Origin: an uncultured Caryophanales bacterium
GTDB lineage: Bacteria; Bacillota_I; Bacilli_A; RFN20; CAG-826
DNA: 64,000 nt
Direction: 5' to 3'
Assembly: GCA_946409515.1 (NCBI GenBank)
Contig: CAMJWS010000005.1
Location: forward strand, 1-64,000
A program made the position numbers and the translations under genes. Positions 9,604 to 18,600 of this stretch are shown here, piece after piece (the stretch's first letter is position 1; each line of letters starts with the position of its first letter). The notes beneath the pieces are model-generated. The model was given only the letters and a program-made list of their open reading frames with translations. It had not been told where the DNA came from and searched no databases.

Positions 9604-10768
9604 TTTTGATTTTGTCAGTCCCACAAAGATTTACTTTGGTAATAACAAAGAAGATTTAATCGGACAAATCTGTACACAAGGTGGATATAAAAGAGTCTAT
9701 ATCGTGATTGGTCAAGGTTCTGTTAAAAGAAACGGCCTTTTAAGTAGAGTGACTGATTCTCTTGATAAAGAAGGCATTAAATACCAAATCTTAGAAGGTG
9801 TTAGACCTAACCCCACGATTGATTTATGCCATAAAGGCATTGATGAAGCTCGTATTTTTGCTCCTAACTTAATACTCGCTATTGGTGGTGGATCAGTCAT
9901 TGATACCGCGAAAAACATCGCAGTTGGTTATTTCTATTCTGGTAATTCTTTTGATTTCAATTTACATATCGCTAAACCAAAGAAAGCATTACCAATCGGT
10001 GTTATTTTAACTATTGCTGCTTCTGGTAGTGAAACATCTAATTCTTGTGTTATTCAAGATGACGAAAAACAAATTAAGATGGGCTTTAACGATGATATTG
10101 TTAGACCAGTATTCGCTATTGAGAATCCAAAACTCACTTATAGTGTTTCTAGAGTACAGACAGCATATGGCATTGTCGATATTATGATGCATACTTTAGA
10201 AAGATATTTCCATACATCAAGTGATAATGAGCCAGCGGATGGATTCGCTGAAGCTTTATTAAGAAGCGTTATTAAAGCGGCAAAAGTCGTGGATAAGAAT
10301 CCAACAGATTATGATTCTAGAGCGGTTTTAATGCTCATGTCTTCTTTGTCACACAATGGCTTAACCAGTATTGGTAAGAAGATGTTATTATTTGTTCACC
10401 AAATTGAACACGCTGTTTCAGGCGTCTATCCTGAAGTCGCTCACGCTGCGGGCTTATCAGTCTTATTCCCAGCCTGGGCTAAATACTATGTTAATTACGA
10501 TGTTGATAAGTTTAATAAGTTAGCCACGAATGTCTTTGATTTACATAAAAAAGACAAAATGGAAAACGCTAAAGCGGGCATTAAAGAAATTGAAAAATTA
10601 TTCGCTTCTTTAGATATGCCCTTAACATTTAAAGATTTAGGTATTAAAAATGTTGATATTAAGCGTATAGTTAACATTGTGACGAATGATGGCACTAGAG
10701 TAATTGAGCACCCTAAAAAGAATATGGATTCTGAAGTGGTGCAAACAATTATTGAAAGCTGCCTATAG
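9596..10768 (+). CDS. Iron-containing alcohol dehydrogenase
   Basis: A 390-aa group III alcohol dehydrogenase, closest in style to butanol dehydrogenase/YqhD proteins, which reduce aldehydes with NAD(P)H. The N-terminal dinucleotide domain has GGGSVIDTAK. Metal ligands are visible as D and H in GIVDIMMHTLE, H in VHQIEHAVSG and H in HAAGLSVLFP. It overlaps the TetR gene by 8 nt, and a likely SD (ATGGAGGAC) lies within that gene. Beside PsuG it could act on sugar-derived aldehydes, but that is speculative; a general fermentation role is equally possible. Confidence 0.92.
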   Translation: MIDFDFVSPTKIYFGNNKEDLIGQICTQGGYKRVYIVIGQGSVKRNGLLSRVTDSLDKEGIKYQILEGVRPNPTIDLCHKGIDEARIFAPNLILAIGGGSVIDTAKNIAVGYFYSGNSFDFNLHIAKPKKALPIGVILTIAASGSETSNSCVIQDDEKQIKMGFNDDIVRPVFAIENPKLTYSVSRVQTAYGIVDIMMHTLERYFHTSSDNEPADGFAEALLRSVIKAAKVVDKNPTDYDSRAVLMLMSSLSHNGLTSIGKKMLLFVHQIEHAVSGVYPEVAHAAGLSVLFPAWAKYYVNYDVDKFNKLATNVFDLHKKDKMENAKAGIKEIEKLFASLDMPLTFKDLGIKNVDIKRIVNIVTNDGTRVIEHPKKNMDSEVVQTIIESCL

Positions 10769-10780
10769 GAGGAAATCTTC

Positions 10781-11944
10781 ATGAAAAAAGAAGATGTATT
10801 AGGACTAATTATTTATTTAGTAATCATTGCCTTAGCCATTGTCTTTGGTATTACAGTTTTACAAACACATAACGCTGAAAGCGCACTTAATGGTGTATGG
10901 AATGGCGCTGCATATATTCTTTATGTTGGTGGCGCTGTGATATTAGGCGCAATATTTAATGCTGTTTTATATGAACTTGGTCATGTATTAGGTGCTAAAG
11001 TTGGTAAATATGAAATCTTAAGCATTAACGTTCTTGGTTTCTGCTTCTATAGAGATGAAGATAAAATTAAATTCCGTTTTGCTTCTTTTGATGGCTTAAC
11101 TGGTGAAACAAAAATTGTTCCAAAGAAAGGTATGGAAGATAAAGCAAACCCATATCCATATCTCTTATTTGGCTCCTTATTCTTTATCGTTGAAGCAGTC
11201 GCAGTTATGGTGGTTTTCACCATCTTTAAGAACGCTGAAAGCTATGCCTTGAGAGATGTTGCTTACTTTGTTCTTACTGTTGGTGCAATTGGTTTAGTAA
11301 TTCTAGTTTATAACATCTTACCTTTCCGTATTGACTCTATGACTGATGGTTATCGTTTAACCATGGTTTCTAACCCTAAAAATAGAGCTGCTTTTAATGA
11401 ACTCTTAAGAGTGGAATATGAAATCCAACAAGGTAATCAAGATGTTGAAGTTAAAATCTTTGATGAAATCACCAACTTCACCGCCGATCTTAACTTAAAC
11501 AAAGTTTATGCATTATTAGATAAAAAGGAATATGCCGCTGCAGAAGAAATCTTAGATAAGATTATTGCTGCGAAAGATGGAGTAGATGGTAAAGTCTATA
11601 TTCGCGCAAGAGCGCAAAAGATTTATATCAACTTAATCACTAGAGATTTAGAAGAAGCTAAAGCCTACTATGATAAGGAAGTTCCTGCTTCTGAAAGAAG
11701 AGATATTTCTAACGATGTTTCTATGGCGTCAATTCGTGCTTACTTATTAATGTCTGGTTTATTAGATAAATCTAGAAGCGAATGTATTATTGCCTTAAAT
11801 AATGTCTATCGTGCCTTCAAGCATACTCCTAAAAATAGACAACAAACTGAAATCACATTATTTAACGAAGCATTAGATAGAGTTTGTAAAGCCCATCCAG
11901 ATTGGGAATTAGATGGTTACAAGCTTCAAGTTGCTGAGAAATAA
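10781..11944 (+). CDS. M50-like membrane protein with altered zinc motif and C-terminal helical domain
   Basis: A 387-aa protein. The first ~190 residues hold about five hydrophobic segments with the layout of a site-2-protease (M50) core: LYELGHVLGAKVGK where HExxH is expected, and NILPFRIDSMTDGYRL where the NxxPxxxLDGG segment is expected. The first His of HExxH is Tyr (codon TAT), so ordinary zinc proteolysis is doubtful. Residues ~200-387 are soluble and helical, TPR-like (repeated A-E-E-I/L patterns). The SD AGGAGG precedes the ATG, and the gene closes the psuG-tetR-adh run before a terminator. It may bind rather than cleave membrane proteins. Confidence 0.7.
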   Translation: MKKEDVLGLIIYLVIIALAIVFGITVLQTHNAESALNGVWNGAAYILYVGGAVILGAIFNAVLYELGHVLGAKVGKYEILSINVLGFCFYRDEDKIKFRFASFDGLTGETKIVPKKGMEDKANPYPYLLFGSLFFIVEAVAVMVVFTIFKNAESYALRDVAYFVLTVGAIGLVILVYNILPFRIDSMTDGYRLTMVSNPKNRAAFNELLRVEYEIQQGNQDVEVKIFDEITNFTADLNLNKVYALLDKKEYAAAEEILDKIIAAKDGVDGKVYIRARAQKIYINLITRDLEEAKAYYDKEVPASERRDISNDVSMASIRAYLLMSGLLDKSRSECIIALNNVYRAFKHTPKNRQQTEITLFNEALDRVCKAHPDWELDGYKLQVAEK

Positions 11945-11966
11945 GCAAATATATTACACAAAAGAT

Positions 11967-11990
11967 AAAGCGCCTCAAATGGCGCTTTTT
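11967..11990 (+). terminator. Terminator after the M50-like gene
   Basis: Stem AAAGCGCC/GGCGCTTT with loop TCAAAT and a T-run. Confidence 0.88.
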
Positions 11991-12241
11991 GCATGCTTGA
12001 TTATTACAGATTTTTAAAATACTAATAATAATCACAAAAAGTTATGAAAGAGTCATTATTTTTTTAATTTTTAATGTTCTATCATCAGTAAAATAGTTTC
12101 AAAAATACAAAACTGTAATAAAAATTCGATTGGGTGAGGAAAAAATGAAAACACGTTATTGCGCACAAAAATCTTTGTATCTACAATATTTTTAGAATAG
12201 TTCGAATTATTTTAACCAAAATGGTATTGAAAGGAAAAAAT
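11991..12241 (+). promoter_or_regulatory. AT-rich upstream region of the GLUG protein, with a tiny possible leader reading frame
   Basis: These ~250 bases contain no substantial gene. A 16-codon frame at 12145-12195 starts with ATG after an SD-like GGTGAGG and ends just before the GLUG gene; it could be a leader peptide or chance. A TACAAT -10-like box lies at 12182-12187. The SD for the next gene is AAAGGA at 12230-12235. Confidence 0.4.
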
Positions 12242-13369
12242 ATGAAGAAATTATTATTTTTAAGTGTGCCTTTGATGCTTATGGGCACAATTGCATTTAC
12301 AGCAAATAGAGGCGTCGATGCAAAACAAGCTGATTTTGATGCTGAAAAACTCACTTTACGTGAAGAAAATATCAGACCAAACAATTATATTGCACGAGAA
12401 CCTGTAGGCATGGACGTGATAACAATGAGCGGTAATGGTACTGAATCAAATCCTTATATCATTAAAACAGCAGCCCATTTTGCTCAAATGCGATATGACT
12501 TAAACGCTTGTTATAAATTAAACAACGATATTAATTTTAATAACGCAGTAATCGACCCTATCCCAGGTACATTCCAAGGAAAATTATATGGCAACGGTAA
12601 AACGTTATCAAAATTCAAAATTAGTAGAAATTATCAAACAAGCACAAATTCTGAAAATCTTGGCTTGTTTCAAACCATTGGAAACTATGGCGACATTTAT
12701 AATTTGACCATTAAAGATTCTTTGGTAGAAGCAAAAGAAGCAGCAAATAGCTATACGCTTGTTTATGCTGGTTTAATTTGTGGTATGAATTATGGGACAA
12801 TTGAAAACATCACATGTTATAGATCAAGAGTAAACATCGAAAACAAAATCGCTTTGGCTGGTGGTATTTCTGGCTATTCTAATGCCCAAATCATTACTTG
12901 CCTTTTATACGGGTGTAAAGTTTTTGGCAGTGATGTAGTCGGTGGTATTACTGCTTCTGCAGACAATAATTCTCTAACTGAATGTTGTATAGTTAATGAG
13001 GATCGAGGCTTCTGGCCTTGGGAAGTAACAGAATCTCAAGTCAAATTGGTTGTCAAAAATGCCAATAGTAGCTTATGCGCTGGCGGTATTGCCGGATATT
13101 GCTATGGTAGTGCTATTATTGATTCTTGCTATGTCAAAAATACCAAATTCATTGTTAATGGTACTTTATCCAATTCTCCACTAATGGGCTACATTGCCGG
13201 TCATATGAATAGAGGTACTATTTATTACACTCAATCTTTCTTTACAGGCAACTCTAAAACAAATATTAACAGTGCGTACACAACATATTATTTTGCCAAC
13301 TACAATGGACACGTTGGCAAAGCAGAAGGTTACCCACGCGTTGTTGAAAGAGGATACACAGTTATCTAA
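12242..13369 (+). CDS. Secreted GLUG/beta-solenoid repeat protein
   Basis: A 375-aa exported protein. Residues 1-28 are a Sec signal peptide (MKKLLFLSVPLML...). The opening pattern SGNGTESNPYIIKTAAHFAQMR is typical of GLUG-type surface proteins, and later segments GLICGMNYGTIEN, GGISGYSNAQI, GGITASADNN and GGIAGYCYGSAII are degenerate GLUG repeats forming a beta-solenoid. There is no sorting signal or transmembrane anchor, so it is probably released or loosely attached. The start at 12242 has SD AAAGGA; an in-frame ATG 21 nt earlier lacks one and would weaken the signal peptide. Its composition looks AT-richer than its neighbours. Confidence 0.75.
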   Translation: MKKLLFLSVPLMLMGTIAFTANRGVDAKQADFDAEKLTLREENIRPNNYIAREPVGMDVITMSGNGTESNPYIIKTAAHFAQMRYDLNACYKLNNDINFNNAVIDPIPGTFQGKLYGNGKTLSKFKISRNYQTSTNSENLGLFQTIGNYGDIYNLTIKDSLVEAKEAANSYTLVYAGLICGMNYGTIENITCYRSRVNIENKIALAGGISGYSNAQIITCLLYGCKVFGSDVVGGITASADNNSLTECCIVNEDRGFWPWEVTESQVKLVVKNANSSLCAGGIAGYCYGSAIIDSCYVKNTKFIVNGTLSNSPLMGYIAGHMNRGTIYYTQSFFTGNSKTNINSAYTTYYFANYNGHVGKAEGYPRVVERGYTVI

Positions 13370-13382
13370 AAAAATAGATTAT

Positions 13383-13413
13383 AAAAAAGCGTCTCGTTTG
13401 AGGCGCTTTTTTT
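13383..13413. terminator. Bidirectional terminator between convergent secreted-protein genes
   Basis: Stem AAGCGTCTC/GAGGCGCTT (one G-U) with loop GTTT, A-run on the left and T-run on the right. It can end both the GLUG gene and the minus-strand endonuclease. Confidence 0.88.
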
Positions 13414-13419
13414 AATTAA

Positions 13420-15234
13420 TTATTTTTCCTTTTTCTTCTTAGACAAGACTAGAACTAAACCTGCTAAAGCGGAGATGCTGGTTACCGCACTAACTGCGAT
13501 AATTGAGCCGTTGCATCCAGCCTTATTACCAGATTGTTCACTTGATGGTTGTTGTGGAACAGAACTAATGGGCTCTGAACTATCTATATTGGAAGATGAT
13601 GCGCTTGTTGGGACACTACTTGAAGACGAACTACCTGGCCCTGGCGTTGGTGGGACATCGTTGCCTTTAATCTCAATAGTAATACCAGTTAGATAAACTC
13701 TACCAGTAGCAGAAATAGTTACTTTTGTGCAACTAACTTCATCTAACGGCTTTGTAAATGAACTACCAGTTTGACCGTTGTTTTCAATAACTTGGCCATC
13801 AAACTTAATAGTTAACACACTCGCAATAGGATCACCAGATCCAGTTGTATATGTCTTCGTATCAACTTTAATACTGACAATCTTTGTTCTAACTTCTTCC
13901 TTTAATGTGAAGGTCATATTGCCTTCCGCACTTGTAGAACCGAATTTAAAGCCTAATCTACCAGAGAACACTTTGGTGAATGAATCAAATGATTCGATTA
14001 AAGTATTGTCTTCTAATGCCGCCATAGCGGTAGCGGAAGTGTAGACATCACCTGTATCAGAACCATTCGCTTTAAATGTTGCACTGAATTCTGTTCCAGA
14101 TACCACTCTTTCAGTGACAGTGATACCACTATAAGTAGCGGTAAAGTTACCATATTTACATGTCACAGAAGTGGTGCCAACAGTTAATCTTTCAGGTGTC
14201 CAGGTGCAATTGGTTGGAGGAATAGTGCCTGTAGAATTATCATCATATGTTGCGTTAATTGTTAAACCTGTTGGATCAAATGATTGACCAGCATAGTATT
14301 CTTTTTTATTGGCTTCGCCACTGATGGAAATGCCAGTTAATTTTTTACCTTGTGTACCGCTTCCATCAGCAGGATAGACTGATTTGCATTGTTCGATAAC
14401 TCCAGCGCTTGCACAATCGGAGTAGATTCTCCATGCGTATTCTGGGTGGTCAACGAAAGGGTTTCTGTTCTTTTGATCTGTGGTTTGGCAGTAATTATTT
14501 CTATTACCTTCTAATTCATCTGGCTTATCTTGCATATGCCACTTTAATAATGTGTCATAGTCTTTAATTGTTTTTGTTGGTTTTAAATTATTGTCTCTAT
14601 AGTACTCAGAATATACGACATGGGTATACATAATGATTCTAGCTACATCGCCTTTAACACAATCTAATGGTTCAAAATAACCACCGTTTGAATAGCCATA
14701 GGTGACGCCACTATAAATCATCGCGCCTTGTTTATTACAATCAGCATAAAGCTTATTACCACGATCACTATTTGTTTTATTATATGTTGGTCTTAAATGA
14801 AGCATATCGCAGCCACCATTATCTTGACCCCAGTGGCCATTAGATAAGGATTGAGGCCAAACGTGCTCTCTATTCCATGTGCTAGCAGCGTTTTTCTTAA
14901 CACTATCACGAGTATAGAAATAGATCATGTTAGAGCTGTTTGTAGGATCTTCATCAGCTTTTTGTAATTGCACTTTCAAACCACTGCTATAGTCATACCA
15001 ATCTTTTGGTAAAACATATTTGCCTAAAGCAGTTTTGAAACCACCGGAAACGCCATCGCTACCGTTTGTATCTAAACTGTTATAGTAAGTGCCACTATAA
15101 GAATATGGATCAAAGTTTTCTTGACGGGCCGCGGCCTCTACAGGAGCTATTTGTTTGTTCTGGCTAATAGCTAAACCAGCACCGCAAACAAAAACAGCGG
15201 TGGCGATTGTTAATTTAAATAATTTATTTTTCAT
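13420..15234 (-). CDS. Cell-surface endonuclease I-family nuclease with Ig-like domain and C-terminal anchor
   Basis: A 604-aa exported nuclease. Order: signal peptide (1-~35); endonuclease I catalytic domain (~40-285) with WNREHVWPQSL and CDMLHLRPTYNKTNSDRGN; a bacterial Ig-like domain starting near GISISGEANKKEYY; a second beta domain; a Ser/Pro linker; and a tail NKAGCNGSI, a hydrophobic helix and KKKKEK. There is no LPXTG; the GCxGS-helix-Lys layout resembles non-sortase C-terminal sorting signals. It probably degrades extracellular DNA for nutrients. A TATAAT box (15244-15249, minus) lies 9 nt before the ATG with no SD, so the mRNA is likely near-leaderless. Confidence 0.88.
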   Translation of the reverse strand: MKNKLFKLTIATAVFVCGAGLAISQNKQIAPVEAAARQENFDPYSYSGTYYNSLDTNGSDGVSGGFKTALGKYVLPKDWYDYSSGLKVQLQKADEDPTNSSNMIYFYTRDSVKKNAASTWNREHVWPQSLSNGHWGQDNGGCDMLHLRPTYNKTNSDRGNKLYADCNKQGAMIYSGVTYGYSNGGYFEPLDCVKGDVARIIMYTHVVYSEYYRDNNLKPTKTIKDYDTLLKWHMQDKPDELEGNRNNYCQTTDQKNRNPFVDHPEYAWRIYSDCASAGVIEQCKSVYPADGSGTQGKKLTGISISGEANKKEYYAGQSFDPTGLTINATYDDNSTGTIPPTNCTWTPERLTVGTTSVTCKYGNFTATYSGITVTERVVSGTEFSATFKANGSDTGDVYTSATAMAALEDNTLIESFDSFTKVFSGRLGFKFGSTSAEGNMTFTLKEEVRTKIVSIKVDTKTYTTGSGDPIASVLTIKFDGQVIENNGQTGSSFTKPLDEVSCTKVTISATGRVYLTGITIEIKGNDVPPTPGPGSSSSSSVPTSASSSNIDSSEPISSVPQQPSSEQSGNKAGCNGSIIAVSAVTSISALAGLVLVLSKKKKEK

Positions 15235-15264
15235 AGCCCACTAATTATACACATATGAAACATA

Positions 15265-15292
15265 TAAAAAAAGACCGTATTTATTACGGTCT
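15265..15292 (-). terminator. Terminator of the tldD-tldE unit
   Basis: Read on the minus strand, stem AGACCGTA/TACGGTCT is followed by a seven-T run. It lies just beyond the tldE stop. Confidence 0.85.
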
Positions 15293-15311
15293 AATTTTAT
15301 TTGACTAATAC

Positions 15312-16637
15312 TTACTTTCCAGAAACAACAATCTTCTTAATTAATAATGATTCAGCAGAGACACCAGAAGGTGAAACGGTAACGTCATTACCGACCTCTA
15401 AGACATCTTTGAAGATTTCTAATAAGTTACCAGAAACAGTAATTAAATCTAATGGTTTACCTTTCTTACTATTTTCAATCATGAAACCAGTGGATTGAAG
15501 TGAGAAGTTACCAGATTGTGGATTAAGTCCAGCGTGTAAACCAGAAACATCAGTAATATAAACACCATTGCCAACTTCTTCAAATAATTGATCTAATGAC
15601 TTCTTACCTGGTTTAAGTGATAAGAAGGAAGAAGCAATACCGCGTTTAGAACCGCCACCATAGCCATTACCGGTTGTTTGTACACCTGCTTTAGCAGCAG
15701 TGGTTAAGTTATATAAGTATGTTTCTAATTTACCGTTTTTGATGATTGGCTTATTGTATGTAGCCACACCTTCATCATCAAACCATCTCGCAAAGACGTT
15801 CTTTTGAAGTGGTTTATCTTCAATTGTGACTTTGCTTGAGGCAATCTTTTGACCAATCTTACCAATGAATAAGGAGGAATTCTTTTGGACTTCTTCCGCA
15901 TTAGCATGGCCAATATAGGCTCTCATTAAGCTTGTAACAACATCTGGATGTAAGACTGCTTTATATTTATTGGATTCACAGGCCTCACCACCTAATTGAT
16001 CAACAGTTAATTTAACAATCTTTTTAGCGAATTCTTCAGGATTGAATTCTTCGAATTTATTACCTAAGAAGAAATCATAACCAGATTTTGTTTGTTCGCC
16101 TTCTTTAGCGACACACTGTCCAACGAATGTGAAATAGTTGGATTTTTGCACTAAGTTAAGACCGTTAGAGTTCATTAATGTGTGCTTTTCAGTGGATTCG
16201 CTATATTCAGTACCAGCTACTTCCACAATACGCTTATCAATACCCTTCATGGCTTTTTCTAAAGCATAGAGGTTCTTCATCTTTTCATCGATGGAAACTT
16301 TCTCTAAATCTTTATTGTAGGTATTAACTTTATGGTATTTTTCACTACCTTTAAAGATAAAGATAGGATCATCATTTTCAATGACTTTCGCATTAGCGAC
16401 AATTTCTTTAACTAACCATGCGGCTTTGTCTTTATTCCAAACGTCACAACTGGCAGAACCACATTTGCCGTTTAAGATACCTCTAGCCACGATAGCATAG
16501 CCATTGTTATCTTTATATTCATCGACTTCTCCATGGAATAAGGAGATATTCAAACTACGGAATTCGGAAATAGAGAGTTCAACCTGTTCTAAACCAGCTT
16601 CTTTTGCTAAAGCAAAAAACTTATCGTATTTACCCAT
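15312..16637 (-). CDS. pmbA: TldE/PmbA-type subunit of the TldD/TldE protease
   Basis: A 441-aa member of the PmbA/TldD family without the HExxxH metal motif, which identifies it as the TldE partner. TldD and TldE form a complex that degrades unfolded peptides inside the cell and in some bacteria trims modified peptides. The C-terminal region (GNGYGGGSKRGIASSFLSLKPG, later LHAGLNPQSGNFSLQSTGF) is characteristic. Its start lies 1 nt after the tldD stop, so the two are co-translated. No precursor peptide of a modified natural product is seen nearby, so general peptide turnover is the simplest role. Confidence 0.92.
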   Translation of the reverse strand: MGKYDKFFALAKEAGLEQVELSISEFRSLNISLFHGEVDEYKDNNGYAIVARGILNGKCGSASCDVWNKDKAAWLVKEIVANAKVIENDDPIFIFKGSEKYHKVNTYNKDLEKVSIDEKMKNLYALEKAMKGIDKRIVEVAGTEYSESTEKHTLMNSNGLNLVQKSNYFTFVGQCVAKEGEQTKSGYDFFLGNKFEEFNPEEFAKKIVKLTVDQLGGEACESNKYKAVLHPDVVTSLMRAYIGHANAEEVQKNSSLFIGKIGQKIASSKVTIEDKPLQKNVFARWFDDEGVATYNKPIIKNGKLETYLYNLTTAAKAGVQTTGNGYGGGSKRGIASSFLSLKPGKKSLDQLFEEVGNGVYITDVSGLHAGLNPQSGNFSLQSTGFMIENSKKGKPLDLITVSGNLLEIFKDVLEVGNDVTVSPSGVSAESLLIKKIVVSGK

Positions 16638-16638
16638 A

Positions 16639-18045
16639 TTATTTTAATTCTCCTCCTCTACCACCGACGGTCACTTCGCTAACTCTTAATGTTGGTTGAC
16701 CAACGTTAGTTCTAATAGAACCAGAAGAAGCACCACACATACCTTGGGCTAAATCTAAGTCATTAGCAACCATGTCAATTTTCTTTAAGATTTCGAAGCC
16801 TTTGCCAATTAAGGTCGCACCTTTAACTGGTTCAGCAATTTTACCATCTCTAATAATGTAAGCTTCAGAACAACCGAAGTTGAATTCACCAGTAGTTGGA
16901 TCAACAGAACCACCGTTAAAACCGACAGCGTATAGGCCTAATTTAGTGGCTTTAATGATTTCTTCTGGTGTACTCTTGCCGTTACAGATATAGGTATTGG
17001 ACATACGAGATGTTGGGACATAACGGTAATTTTGCCTACGGCAAGCACCGTTACCTTGTCTATCCATACGACGACCATTTAAATCATCAATCATATAGTC
17101 ATTGAGCTTACCGTTTTTAATAAGTAATCTCTTACTACCTAAATTACCTTCATCATCAATATCAATTGAACCCCATTCACCAGGAATAGTGGAATCATCC
17201 ACTGCACTGACGATTGGAGAAGCAATATAATCACCAATATTGTTTTCTGAGAAACAAGATAAGCCTTTAGCGACTGCGCTTGCTTCTAATGGGTGACCAC
17301 AAGATTCATGGAATAAGACGCCACCCCAACCATTACCAATAACAACTGGCATTTTGCCACTTGGGCATTCCGCTGCTGTTAACATCTTAAGAGCGGTTTC
17401 TGCGGCTTTCCTAGCGGTCTTTCTTGGATTAACTTTTTCAGTTCTGAAATATTCGATAGAGTGTTGTGCACCAGGACCTTCAAAGCCTGTTTCAAAACCA
17501 TTTTGATCAGCGGCAATAACTTGGAAAGCCATTCTACCGAATTCAGTAGTGCGCTTAAACCATTTTTCTTTGGAATTAAACACTGCGACGAAACGTTTGT
17601 TATCCGCAAAGCTACCAAATGTTCTAACGATACGTGGATCTTTTAAGGAATTGATTTCTTCAATACCTTCACGGATTAAAGCAATCTTTTCTTCCACTGG
17701 TACATCATCATAGCTACGTGTCACAGGATTACGATTCTTACATTTAATCATGTCTAATTTAGTGACGGTAATTAATCTCTTATCGTGGAATGATTTGTTA
17801 AGGGAATTGGCTAACGCTAATAAACCTTTCTTTGTTAATTCATTAGTATATCCATACACACATTGGTTATTTTTGAGTAAACGTAAACCAACACCGCATA
17901 AGGAATTGGAGCTACTTGTTTCAACTTTGCCGTTTTCAATTAAAACTGAATGAGCACTGCTATCTTCATAAAAGATTTCAGCATAATCCGCACCAGTCTC
18001 TAAAGCGGCATTGAGCACTTCAATAGCTAACTTTTTACTAATCAT
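16639..18045 (-). CDS. tldD: TldD metalloprotease subunit
   Basis: A 468-aa catalytic partner of the downstream gene. The zinc motif HExxxH is intact as FHESCGHPLEA, and the family's C-terminal metal-ligand region is present with GCSEAYIIRDGKI and MCGASSGSIRTNVGQPTLRV. The start has an ideal SD (AAAGGAGG, minus strand) 8 nt before the ATG. It is the first gene of a two-gene minus-strand unit. Upstream lies a 555-base gap shared with the divergent opp operon, including an inverted repeat at 18096-18113 close to its likely promoter. Confidence 0.95.
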   Translation of the reverse strand: MISKKLAIEVLNAALETGADYAEIFYEDSSAHSVLIENGKVETSSSNSLCGVGLRLLKNNQCVYGYTNELTKKGLLALANSLNKSFHDKRLITVTKLDMIKCKNRNPVTRSYDDVPVEEKIALIREGIEEINSLKDPRIVRTFGSFADNKRFVAVFNSKEKWFKRTTEFGRMAFQVIAADQNGFETGFEGPGAQHSIEYFRTEKVNPRKTARKAAETALKMLTAAECPSGKMPVVIGNGWGGVLFHESCGHPLEASAVAKGLSCFSENNIGDYIASPIVSAVDDSTIPGEWGSIDIDDEGNLGSKRLLIKNGKLNDYMIDDLNGRRMDRQGNGACRRQNYRYVPTSRMSNTYICNGKSTPEEIIKATKLGLYAVGFNGGSVDPTTGEFNFGCSEAYIIRDGKIAEPVKGATLIGKGFEILKKIDMVANDLDLAQGMCGASSGSIRTNVGQPTLRVSEVTVGGRGGELK

Positions 18046-18095
18046 ATTTATACCTCCTTTGTTAATTAATGTTTTCTAACTGAGGCAATATTACC

Positions 18096-18113
18096 ATAAT
18101 TCGAGTGAATTAT
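18096..18113. promoter_or_regulatory. Inverted repeat upstream of tldD
   Basis: ATAATTC-GAGT-GAATTAT, 7-bp arms, about 50 bp upstream of the tldD start. Its core ATTCGAGTGAAT recurs exactly at 57480-57491, upstream of an XRE regulator gene. It could be an operator; the binding protein is unknown. Confidence 0.4.
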
Positions 18114-18600
18114 GATACCAAAACGACTCAAGTTGACAAAAAGACATCTAGAGTTTGCATTTATATATATTAATAAGGATATATAGTGGTAACAAATCTT
18201 TATGAATGACGTTGAAGGATAAGAATATTAAAGCGCTACAATCAATATTTTGTGGATAAAAACATATTACTTAAAACCTCTCAAAAAATATAACTTTCAA
18301 AAAAGTAAGAATATATCGAAACAAAAGAATCAAATTTTAATTAAAAAATGCATTTTTGCAATTTTTTCTACCAAAAAGATAGTTGAACTATCAAAATAAG
18401 AAAAAACCACTAATTGTAGTGTATTTTATTTAAAACTTATATTTATAAAATATAAACAAAAACACTTTTATAAAAGTTATAACAAAGGTGGTTGACTGGT
18501 TAAAAAATCGCTCGTTAAAATAGACGCAATTTTATTCACGCAGTTGCGCTAAGCATATGCATAAAAAGAAAAAAAGAAAGGGCAAAGAAAGTAACACAAT
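18114..18600. promoter_or_regulatory. Long AT-rich regulatory gap with palindromes and the opp promoter
   Basis: No gene is seen in the 555-base gap between tldD and oppB. It contains a perfect 15-base palindrome GATAGTTGAACTATC (18378-18392), a perfect 14-base palindrome ACTTTTATAAAAGT (18464-18477), and a promoter TTGACT (18492-18497), 18 nt, TAAAAT (18516-18521). A second TTGACA sits at 18133-18138 with only weak -10 candidates. The opp leader from ~18528 holds a CGCAA/TTGCG hairpin (18525-18547), then an SD-like AAAGAAAG before oppB. Both palindromes lie upstream of the -35, as expected for regulator sites. Confidence 0.55.

Noticed and set aside
15312-18045. TldD/TldE as part of a modified-peptide (RiPP) cluster
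   Set aside because: No precursor peptide, cyclodehydratase or exporter gene lies next to it; general peptide turnover is simpler.
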